26,622 nt of DNA from DAOTOJ01 sp035451285 (GTDB lineage Bacteria; Patescibacteriota; Minisyncoccia; UBA6257; Brennerbacteraceae), in the NCBI GenBank assembly GCA_035451285.1, contig DAOTOJ010000005.1, positions 1 to 26,622 on the forward strand, read 5' to 3'. Positions 6,255 through 13,353 of the stretch are shown here, in pieces. Within the stretch, counting starts at the first letter, position 1, and every line of letters begins with the position of its first letter. A model generated the notes under the pieces. The model saw only the letters and a list, made by a program, of their open reading frames with translations. It was not told the origin of the DNA and did not search any database. The translations under genes were made by a program, and so were the position numbers.

Positions 6255-8297
6255 TTAAACATCTAATTCTTTAGCGAAAATAGCATTGGTTTGAATAAAT
6301 TTCTTTCTTGGCAAAACTTCGTCGCCCATTAAAATATCAAAAGTTTTGTCAGCTTCAATTGCGTCTTCGATTGTTACTTGTTTTAAAATTCTGCCTTGAG
6401 GATTCATAGTTGTTTCCCATAATTGCTCAGGATTCATTTCTCCCAAACCTTTGTATCTTTGAATAGTAATTCCTTTAATTTTTTCAGTATCTATATTATC
6501 TATATTTTCTTCTTCGCTTTCTTTCACGTTCTCGCTTTCTTGAGTTATTTCTGGTTCACTCTCGTCTGTAGTTTTCGATTTTTCGGTTTTTAGTTTTTGA
6601 AGCTCTTTAATAATAAGATCGCGTTCCTCATCACTATAAGCGTACTTAATAATTTTCCCCTTTTGAATTTTATAAAGCGGAGGCTGGGCAATATATAAAT
6701 GCCCTCTTTCAATTAATTCTTCAAAATATCTAAAAAACAAAGTCAGTAATAGAGTTCTAATATGAAGTCCGTCCACATCAGCATCGGTCATAATTATTAT
6801 TTTATTATATCTTAGTTTATCGGGATTAAATTCAGAAGAAATAGCAGTTCCTAAAGCTATAATTAAGGACTTAATTTCTTCATTAGCTAAAGCTTTATCC
6901 AATCTTGCTTTTTCGATATTTAATGGTTTTCCTCTTAAGGGTAGAATTGCCTGGAACCTTCTATCTCTTCCTTGTTTAGCGCTTCCCCCGGCACTATCTC
7001 CCTCAACAATAAATAATTCTGCTTCTTCCATATTTTTTGTTTGGCAATCAGCTAATTTTCCGGGAAGAGAAGAACCTTCTAAAATTCCTTTTCTTAAAAC
7101 AGATTCTTTAGCTGCTTTAGCTGCTAATCTTGCTTTAGCTGCTAAAGTTATTTTAGAAATAATTTCTCTAGCATCATTAGGATTTTTTTCTAAAAATTCT
7201 TTAAAAGCGGTTGACATTACTGATTCTACTGCTGTTCGAGCTTCCGGATTCCCAAGCTTTGCTTTTGTTTGACCTTCAAACTCTGGAGAAGGATGCTTTA
7301 AAGAAATTACTGCTACCAAGCCTTCTCTAACGTCATCACCAGTAAAAGTTTGAAGATCGCCATTGCTTTTTAGCAAATTATTTTCTTTAGCATAATCATT
7401 TAAAACTTTTGTTAACCCGCTTCTAAAACCAGTCAAATGCATTCCACCTTCTCCAGTTTTAATATTGTTGACGAAAGAAACTTCTAAAGCTTCGATATCG
7501 CTAATATAACATAAGGCAATTTCGATTTTCATAGTATCAATATCTTTTTGGGTATAAAAAATATTTTGAGAAATCAATTCTTTATCTTCTATTAAATTTT
7601 TAAGATAAGCTAAAATTCCACCTTCGAAATAAAAATTGTAAACATTATTTTTCTTTTCTCGTTCATCTTTGATTTTTATAAAAGTCTTAGGAACTAGGTA
7701 AGCTTGTTCCCTCAAATGGTCGATTATTTTTTTCCATTCAAATTTTATTTCTGGAAAAATTTCAGGATCCGGTTCGAAAATAATAGTTGTGCCGGTTTCG
7801 GTTGTTTTTTCTCCTCTTTTTAAAGGAGTTATTGCCTTACCTTTTGAATATTCTTGGGTCCAAACATAACCATCTTTTTTTACTTCGGCTTTTAACCATT
7901 TAGAAAGAGCATTAACTACCGAGACCCCAACTCCATGAAGGCCACCTGAAATTTTGTAAGATTTGCCGCCAAATTTTCCACCAGCATGCAAAGTGCATAA
8001 AACTGTTTCTAGGGCTGATTTTTTTGTTTGGGGGTGAATATCAACTGGAATCCCTCGCCCATCATCTTTAACCATAACTTGATTATTTTCTAAAAGTTTT
8101 ATTTCAATATTTGAAGCAAAACCATTTAAAGCTTCATCCAAAGAATTATCTACTACTTCCCAGATTAGATGATGAAGGCCTTCTAAAGAAGTTGAACCAA
8201 TATACATTCCCGGCCTTTTTCTTACCGGTTCTAAACCTTCTAAAACATAAATGTCTTTTGCTGAATAGTCATTATTTGGGGTTGCTTTACTTATCAT
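6255..8297 (-). CDS. gyrB: DNA gyrase subunit B
   Basis: 680 residues; ATPase subunit of type IIA topoisomerase, which introduces negative supercoils with GyrA. The GHKL ATPase domain has EVVDNSLDEALNG (47-59), DDGRGIPV (about 78-85) and the GGLHGVGVSVVNALS lid. The transducer domain follows. The TOPRIM domain has EGDSAGGSAKQGR (about 430) and TDADVDG (about 508) for Mg binding, and the C-terminus has QRYKGLGEMNPEQLWETTM. Between TOPRIM and that tail lies a low-complexity acidic linker (about 568-609, rich in Glu, Ser and Thr) that is much shorter in Gram-positive GyrB. ParE is the main alternative; TMNPQGRILKQV and overall length favour GyrB. It starts 2 bp after pheT; gyrA is not in the window. 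Confidence 0.95.
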   Translation of the reverse strand: MISKATPNNDYSAKDIYVLEGLEPVRKRPGMYIGSTSLEGLHHLIWEVVDNSLDEALNGFASNIEIKLLENNQVMVKDDGRGIPVDIHPQTKKSALETVLCTLHAGGKFGGKSYKISGGLHGVGVSVVNALSKWLKAEVKKDGYVWTQEYSKGKAITPLKRGEKTTETGTTIIFEPDPEIFPEIKFEWKKIIDHLREQAYLVPKTFIKIKDEREKKNNVYNFYFEGGILAYLKNLIEDKELISQNIFYTQKDIDTMKIEIALCYISDIEALEVSFVNNIKTGEGGMHLTGFRSGLTKVLNDYAKENNLLKSNGDLQTFTGDDVREGLVAVISLKHPSPEFEGQTKAKLGNPEARTAVESVMSTAFKEFLEKNPNDAREIISKITLAAKARLAAKAAKESVLRKGILEGSSLPGKLADCQTKNMEEAELFIVEGDSAGGSAKQGRDRRFQAILPLRGKPLNIEKARLDKALANEEIKSLIIALGTAISSEFNPDKLRYNKIIIMTDADVDGLHIRTLLLTLFFRYFEELIERGHLYIAQPPLYKIQKGKIIKYAYSDEERDLIIKELQKLKTEKSKTTDESEPEITQESENVKESEEENIDNIDTEKIKGITIQRYKGLGEMNPEQLWETTMNPQGRILKQVTIEDAIEADKTFDILMGDEVLPRKKFIQTNAIFAKELDV

Positions 8298-8299
8298 AA

Positions 8300-10303
8300 T
8301 TATCTTATTTCAATATTTAATTTATTTAGATTATTAGCAATCTTTGCCATTTCTTGTTCAACTTCTTCTTCGGTCAAAGTCCTAGTTTCATCAAAAAATT
8401 CCAGATGAAAAGAGTAACTTTTTCGATTATCAATTTTTATTGAATCAAATAATTTTATTTCTCTTAAAAGTTTTGAGGAATTTTTGATAATTTTTTTAAC
8501 CCGTGAAAAGGTCAAATTTTGGGGCATCCAGATCGATAAATCCCTTTTAACTTTAGGAAATTTTAAAAGCGGAACAAATAATTTCAAAGAAACACAATGC
8601 TTTACCAATTCTTCTAAGTTTAATTCGAAATAAGCCGCTTTAGTTTTCAAATCATAAATTTTCTGATAGTTATTGGAAATATTTCCTAAAATTCCAAGTT
8701 CTTTATTATTAATCAAAATTTTTAGAAATTCTTCAAATCTTTCGTCAGTGCCGTTTTTAAAAGCAAAATTTTGAATATTAAAAATTTCAAATAATTTTTC
8801 CACATAACCTTTCAGCTGTAAAAAATTATTTTCTTGATTTTTGCTTACAATTGCGCCAGCTAAATATAAAGTTTCAATTGGTAGGTTATTTTCCTTTTTA
8901 AAAATTTTTCCTGTTTCAAAAATTTTAAATTCATTAAAATTTTTTAAGTTAAGCGAGATATTTTCCAAAATTTTAATTAATAAATTTGGCCTTAAATAAT
9001 TAAAACCAAAAGAAGCTGGAGTGGTTAATTTAATTAAATTATTTTTATTAAGATTCCAGTTTGTTAAATCTTCTTCTTTAATAAAAGAATAGCTTGCAAT
9101 TTCATCAAAGCCAAAATCTCGAGAAAAAATTTCAGCAATTTTTAATTTAAATTCCACAATTTTAGGAACCTCGGGATATTTGATAGAAGTAATTGGAATA
9201 GATGAAACAACGTTATTTAAACCCTTTAATCTGATAAGCTCTTCGCTTACATCTTCAACCGTTTCTAAATCCCTTCTAAAACTTTTAATTTCAACTAAAT
9301 AATTATTATTTTTAATGGTTATTTTATTGGCAACAGTTTTTAAATATTTTTCAAATTCAGATTTTTTAAAATCAAAACCAGCTATTTTTGAAATTTTTGA
9401 TGGTAATACCGAAATTACTTTGGGTTTTTCTTTTAGATTGTAAACATCGATAAAATCTTTACAAATTTTAATTGGCGGTTGGCTTATTTCGTTTAATAAA
9501 GTTAAAAATCTTTTTAGGGCAAAAATTGTTAACTCCGGATCCAAATTATTTTCAAATCTTAAAGAAGCATCGGTTTTTAAATTAAGAACCTTAGATGTTT
9601 CTCTAATATTTAGTGGTTCAAAATTAGCTGCTTCAATAACAATATTTTTAGTATTATTATCTATCTCTGAACCAATACCACCCTTAATTCCAGCTAAAGC
9701 CAAAGGTTTTTCGAAATCACTAATTAGTAATTCGTTGCCAGTTAACGAATAATTAATATTTTCTAAGGTGGTTATCTTTTCTCCCTTTTTTGCCAATCTT
9801 ACAATTATTGTTTTTTTATTTTTAAAATCAGCTAATTTATTAAAGTCAAAAGCATGAAGCGGCTGGCCAGTTTCTAACATCACATAATTTGTTAAATCAA
9901 CGATATTATTTATTGGTCTTATCCCACAGCTTATTAATCTTTTTTTAAGCCACTTTGGAGATTCTTTAACTTTAATATTAAAAACTAAAGCTGCACTATA
10001 ACGCCTTGCCAATTTTTTCTCTTGGGTTTCAACTTTTAGATAATTTTTAATTCTTTCTTGAGATTTAGGATAAGTAATTTGAGGTTCATTTAATTTTAAA
10101 TTTAAAATATTAGAAATTTCTCTGGCAATTCCTAGGTGGCAGTAAGCATCTATCCGATTGGTTGGAACCTTAATTTCTAAAATATCTTTATTTTTTGGCA
10201 AAAGCTCGGTTTCAAAAGCATATAAATTTAAAATCTCAACCAGTTTTTCAATCGGTAATTTTAAATCCAAATAATTTTTAAGCCAATTATAAGAAAATTT
10301 CAT
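8300..10303 (-). CDS. pheT: Phenylalanyl-tRNA synthetase beta subunit, lacking the EMAP tRNA-binding domain
   Basis: 667 residues against about 790-800 in typical bacterial PheT. The N-terminal helices (1-35, MKFSYNWLKNYLDL) run straight into ILEIKVPTNRIDAYCHLGIAREIS (about 41-64). In E. coli the same two parts are separated by about 110 residues forming the EMAP/OB tRNA-binding domain, so that domain is deleted. B3/B4 (editing region; GIRPINNIVDLTNYVMLETGQPLHAFD), B5 and the catalytic-like core are present, as is the C-terminal FDX-ACB anticodon-binding domain (FPKVKRDLSIWM onward, about 585-667). With PheS it forms the (alpha-beta)2 enzyme charging tRNA-Phe. It starts 1 bp after pheS ends. 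Confidence 0.94.
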   Translation of the reverse strand: MKFSYNWLKNYLDLKLPIEKLVEILNLYAFETELLPKNKDILEIKVPTNRIDAYCHLGIAREISNILNLKLNEPQITYPKSQERIKNYLKVETQEKKLARRYSAALVFNIKVKESPKWLKKRLISCGIRPINNIVDLTNYVMLETGQPLHAFDFNKLADFKNKKTIIVRLAKKGEKITTLENINYSLTGNELLISDFEKPLALAGIKGGIGSEIDNNTKNIVIEAANFEPLNIRETSKVLNLKTDASLRFENNLDPELTIFALKRFLTLLNEISQPPIKICKDFIDVYNLKEKPKVISVLPSKISKIAGFDFKKSEFEKYLKTVANKITIKNNNYLVEIKSFRRDLETVEDVSEELIRLKGLNNVVSSIPITSIKYPEVPKIVEFKLKIAEIFSRDFGFDEIASYSFIKEEDLTNWNLNKNNLIKLTTPASFGFNYLRPNLLIKILENISLNLKNFNEFKIFETGKIFKKENNLPIETLYLAGAIVSKNQENNFLQLKGYVEKLFEIFNIQNFAFKNGTDERFEEFLKILINNKELGILGNISNNYQKIYDLKTKAAYFELNLEELVKHCVSLKLFVPLLKFPKVKRDLSIWMPQNLTFSRVKKIIKNSSKLLREIKLFDSIKIDNRKSYSFHLEFFDETRTLTEEEVEQEMAKIANNLNKLNIEIR

Positions 10304-10304
10304 A

Positions 10305-11360
10305 TTAGAATTTAAACTGTCTAATAAAACGCAGATCTCCGCTATTAAATAACCGAATGTCGTTAATTTGATATTTAGTCATTAAAAGCCTTTCATAACC
10401 AATTCCAAAAGCAAACCCTTGATATTTATTAGGATCATAACCAGCCATTTTGAAAACTTTGGGATGAACCATGCCAGCTCCTAAAATCTCAAGCCAGCCA
10501 GATCCTCCGCAAACTTTGCAATTTTTATCTTTTCCGAAACAACCAATACAGGAAACATCTACTTCTAAGCCTGGCTCAACAAATGGGAAATAAGAAGGTA
10601 GAAATTTTGTTTTAACTTTAGTTTCAAAAAATTTAGACAAAAATTCCTCTAAAACGTATTTAAGGTTAGCTAAAGAAACATCGCTACCGGTCATCATTCC
10701 TTCAACTTGGGTAAATTGAAAATCATGACGGGCATCAGTTGATTCGTTGCGATAAGCTTTGCCATCTACTACAATCATTCTAAATGGTGGCTGATGGGTC
10801 TTTAGATATCTAATTTGAACTGGTGAAGTATGGGTTCTTAAAAGAAATTTCTTATTAGCTGGATAAAGTTTAGTATTTTTTGATGGCTTTTCTAAATCTA
10901 ACCAAAAAGTATCCATTTCATCTCTAGCTGGATGCCAAGAAGGAATATTCAAGGCGTCAAAATTATAATATTCACTTTCTATTTCTGGCCCAATAGCAAT
11001 ATCGAATCCCAAGCCTTTAAAAATTTCAATAATTTCTTTTTCTAAATGTGTTAAAAGGTTTAAATGCCCCAATTCTACTTCAATGCCATCTTGGGTAATA
11101 TCAAAAGATTCTGTTTTTTTTCTAAAAATAAGTTCTTGATATTTTTTATCAAAAGCTAATTCTAATTTTTTTCGTAAATCATTAGCAAGTAATCCTTGTC
11201 TTCTTTTTTCTTCTTGGGAAAGAACGCTTAGGGTTTTTAAGTATTGCGACAACTGCGACTTTCTTCCTAAAAATTTTATTTTCCAGTTTTTTAATTGATC
11301 TTCGTTAGAAATTTCAAGAAGTTCTGATTGGGCTTGTTTTTGATATTTCTCAAAATCCAT
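10305..11360 (-). CDS. pheS: Phenylalanyl-tRNA synthetase alpha subunit
   Basis: 351 residues from the ATG at 11360; a TTG at 11384 would add eight residues and overlap the upstream gene, so ATG is preferred. N-terminal coiled coil (about 1-85) contacts tRNA. The catalytic class II core has motif 2 (FRMIVVDGKAYRNESTDARHDFQF), the PFVEPGLEVDVSC substrate segment, and motif 3 (GFAFGIGYERLLM). A Cys cluster CIGCFGKDKNCKVCGG with four Cys looks like a small zinc knuckle, as in many bacterial PheS proteins. The protein activates phenylalanine with ATP. It is directly followed by pheT, the usual order. Confidence 0.95.
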   Translation of the reverse strand: MDFEKYQKQAQSELLEISNEDQLKNWKIKFLGRKSQLSQYLKTLSVLSQEEKRRQGLLANDLRKKLELAFDKKYQELIFRKKTESFDITQDGIEVELGHLNLLTHLEKEIIEIFKGLGFDIAIGPEIESEYYNFDALNIPSWHPARDEMDTFWLDLEKPSKNTKLYPANKKFLLRTHTSPVQIRYLKTHQPPFRMIVVDGKAYRNESTDARHDFQFTQVEGMMTGSDVSLANLKYVLEEFLSKFFETKVKTKFLPSYFPFVEPGLEVDVSCIGCFGKDKNCKVCGGSGWLEILGAGMVHPKVFKMAGYDPNKYQGFAFGIGYERLLMTKYQINDIRLFNSGDLRFIRQFKF

Positions 11361-11364
11361 AATT

Positions 11365-11919
11365 CTAATAATTGATTTGGTCAAAATCTTCCAAATTAAT
11401 TTTTAAATTTTTTAAATTAGTTTCTAACTTTTTAAAACTTTGCCCTAAATTAAAATAAATATTTAAATAAATATCAGCTAAACCGCCAGTAGCATTCTTA
11501 ATGTTTTTGCCTAAAATAATAAAATTTTTAGTATTTCTATCGGAATTTTTAAATCGCTCTTCATAGCTTGAAAAATTCTCAAATTTTAAACCTAAAAGCT
11601 TAAGAGTTTTCTTCCCTTTAACAAATTTTTGAAAACCGATTTTATTAATTTCGGATAAGGGAATTTCAAAGCTTTCATTTTTACGAAGCTTAAAAATTAT
11701 TTTTTGAGAAGTAATTAAAACTTGAGGCTTAAAAGAAATAATCAAATAAAGGTAGCCCAAAATAATTACTGCGGAAAAAATAATCAGTCCTATTTTTAAA
11801 GGCAAAATCAATGGCAAATAAATAGTAGTTATTAAAATTAAAATTCCAATAATTAAATATAAAAAATTAAAAAGATTATTGGAATTAGGAGCTAAAACAA
11901 TTTTTTTATCTGAATCCAT
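11365..11919 (-). CDS. Uncharacterised two-helix membrane protein with PH-like domain
   Basis: 184 residues. Two membrane helices (about 16-36 and 40-63) are followed by a cytoplasmic beta-rich region starting VLITSQKIIFKLRKNESFEIPLSEINKIGF. That layout, TM pair then a strand-turn-strand with a basic segment, is typical of bacterial PH-domain (YdbS/YdbT-like) membrane proteins. The assignment is by pattern only. Function is unknown. It is the first gene of the pheS-pheT-gyrB run, ending 4 bp before the pheS ATG, and its start faces the divergent tRNA promoter. Confidence 0.75.
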   Translation of the reverse strand: MDSDKKIVLAPNSNNLFNFLYLIIGILILITTIYLPLILPLKIGLIIFSAVIILGYLYLIISFKPQVLITSQKIIFKLRKNESFEIPLSEINKIGFQKFVKGKKTLKLLGLKFENFSSYEERFKNSDRNTKNFIILGKNIKNATGGLADIYLNIYFNLGQSFKKLETNLKNLKINLEDFDQINY

Positions 11920-11980
11920 AAAATAATAAACTTTAATTAATTAGTTTATCATAAATTAGGCTTAAAAACAATAAAAAAAC

Positions 11981-12009
11981 TTGCTTTAAAAATAAAAAAA
12001 TGTTACAAT
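11981..12009 (+). promoter_or_regulatory. Promoter of the initiator tRNA gene
   Basis: TTGCTT (11981-11986), a 17-bp AT-rich spacer, then an extended -10 TGT-TACAAT (12001-12009). The predicted transcription start (about 12016) coincides with the mature 5' end of the tRNA, so no 5' leader would be made. Confidence 0.75.
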
Positions 12010-12014
12010 AAAAA

Positions 12015-12087
12015 TGCGGGATAGAGAAGTGGTCATCTCGCGAGGCTCATAACCTCGAGATCGCAGGTCCGAATCCTGCTCCCGCAA
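12015..12087 (+). tRNA. Initiator tRNA-fMet (anticodon CAT)
   Basis: Cloverleaf of 73 nt without encoded CCA (the genome continues CAA). Acceptor stem 12015-12021 pairs with 12080-12086. D stem GAGA/TCTC contains the A11-U24 pair typical of bacterial initiators. Anticodon stem CGAGG/CCTCG with loop CTCATAA. T stem GCAGG/CCTGC with loop TCCGAAT. U8 and the 5-nt variable loop are in place. Two features depart from the E. coli initiator: position 1-72 is T-A rather than the C-A mismatch, and the three G-C pairs of the anticodon stem are A29-U41, G30-C40, G31-C39, as seen in some reduced bacteria. It is the only plus-strand gene, between two minus-strand runs. Confidence 0.95.
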
Positions 12088-12088
12088 C

Positions 12089-12105
12089 AAACTTAAAAAG
12101 TTTTT
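12089..12105 (+). terminator. Weak terminator-like hairpin after tRNA-fMet
   Basis: AAACTT (12089-12094) pairs with AAGTTT (12098-12103) across a 3-nt loop, immediately followed by two more T. The stem is AT-only, so it is a weak candidate. It overlaps the stop codon of the converging aminotransferase gene. Confidence 0.35.
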
Positions 12106-12911
12106 AAATACTCTTCAAATTTTTTCATTAAAATCTTGGTTTTTTTGCCAACTCTGCCGTTGCCAATTTTAAATTGCGAAACCTTAACAATTGGCATAAT
12201 CCCTTTAATCGTTGAAGTTATAAAAGCTTCATCAGCTTCTTTTAGTTCTCGAAGAACAACCTCTCTTTCTTGAACTTTAAAACCAGAGTGGCGGGCTAAA
12301 TTTAGAACAGTTTCTCTGGTTATTCCTTTCAAAATTCCGGATTTTGGGGTTATTAATTTATCGTCTTTAAAAAGAAAAAAGTTGGCAAAAGTTGTCTCTA
12401 AAAGATAATTATTCTTATAATAAAGAACCTCTAAACAATTTTTAAATTCTTTTAAAAAAGAAACAGCCAAAGAATAATTAAGAGTTTTAACTTCCGGCAA
12501 TTCTCTTTGATATTCTTTCAAACCTAAACAAGCCCCATTTTGATAATATTTTTTAGGATAAGGAAGGAATTTGGTGGCCACAATTAAAAGGGTATTTCCT
12601 GAGAAGAAAAAAGGATTTTTAGACACTCCGCCAGTTAAAATAATTCGCAGTTCGCTTTCTTTAAATTTATTTTTGGAAATAATTTCTGAGACAGCTTTTT
12701 TAATTTTAGCTTTATTATAAGAATGGTTAATTTTCAAAATTTTGGCATTAGCCAATAATCTATCTAAATGCTTATCTAATTCTATTGGTTTTGATTTATA
12801 GGTTCTAACAACTTCAAAAATTCCATAAGCTCTTAAAAATCCGGCATCAAATGGGGAAATTTTTACTTTTTTTTCTGGTAAAATTTTGCCATTTAAATAA
12901 AAATAGGTCAT
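12093..12911 (-). CDS. Class IV PLP-dependent aminotransferase (branched-chain / D-amino-acid type)
   Basis: 272 residues, fold type IV. N-terminal FYLNGKILPEKKVKISPFDAGFLRAYGIFEVVRTY is the standard opening. PLP Schiff-base lysine K142 lies in EVKTLNYSLAV, and E172 in LLETTFANFFLF contacts the PLP nitrogen. The C-terminal phosphate loop is TSTIKGIMPI. Family members include branched-chain aminotransferase, D-alanine aminotransferase and aminodeoxychorismate lyase. Here the short length and position in an envelope-gene run would suit D-amino-acid supply for peptidoglycan, but substrate is not determined by what I can see. The ATG overlaps the HIT stop as ATGA, so translation is likely coupled. 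Confidence 0.88.
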   Translation of the reverse strand: MTYFYLNGKILPEKKVKISPFDAGFLRAYGIFEVVRTYKSKPIELDKHLDRLLANAKILKINHSYNKAKIKKAVSEIISKNKFKESELRIILTGGVSKNPFFFSGNTLLIVATKFLPYPKKYYQNGACLGLKEYQRELPEVKTLNYSLAVSFLKEFKNCLEVLYYKNNYLLETTFANFFLFKDDKLITPKSGILKGITRETVLNLARHSGFKVQEREVVLRELKEADEAFITSTIKGIMPIVKVSQFKIGNGRVGKKTKILMKKFEEYLKTF

Positions 12912-13339
12912 TTATTTTTAGTTATTTTTTGCGCAATTTTAAATAATTCTTGATTATTAATCTTTTTAGTTTTCTTATTCCACCAGTCACTAAATTCCAA
13001 TTTATCGTTTTTATAACGGGGAATAAGATGAAAATGAAAATGAAAAACAGATTGTCCGGCAATTTCCCCAGAAGAATTAATTAAATTTATTCCTTGGGCT
13101 TTTAAGGAAATTTTTAAAATTTTAGCTAATTTTTGAGCATCAATCATTAAGGCTTTAAAATCATCTGGAGAAATATCAAAGATATTTTCAGCATGTTTTT
13201 TAGGAATTATCAAAGAGTGCCCTATAGTTAAAGGATTAATATCTAAAAAAGCTAAATTTTTTGATGTTTCATAAACTTTAATAACTGGAATTTCATTTTT
13301 AATAATTTTGCAAAAAATACATTGTTGTTTTATTGTCAT
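12908..13339 (-). CDS. HIT-family nucleotide hydrolase
   Basis: 143 residues from the ATG at 13339; an upstream TTG at 13360 overlaps the previous gene and adds a poor N-terminus. CIFC (C7, C10) near the start is the usual zinc-binding pair with later His. The histidine triad HFHFHLIPRY (H100, H102, H104) is the nucleotide-phosphate-binding and catalytic motif. Expected activity is hydrolysis of nucleoside phosphoramidates or dinucleoside polyphosphates (Hint-like). It ends with TGA overlapping the aminotransferase ATG. This TGA being a real stop argues against a recoded genetic code. Confidence 0.93.
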   Translation of the reverse strand: MTIKQQCIFCKIIKNEIPVIKVYETSKNLAFLDINPLTIGHSLIIPKKHAENIFDISPDDFKALMIDAQKLAKILKISLKAQGINLINSSGEIAGQSVFHFHFHLIPRYKNDKLEFSDWWNKKTKKINNQELFKIAQKITKNK

Positions 13340-13353
13340 ATTTTTATTCTTAA

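Noticed and set aside
12908..12911. Possible recoding of TGA as glycine
   Set aside because: TGA ends the HIT and tsaE genes at ATGA overlaps with correctly placed next genes, so the standard bacterial code applies.
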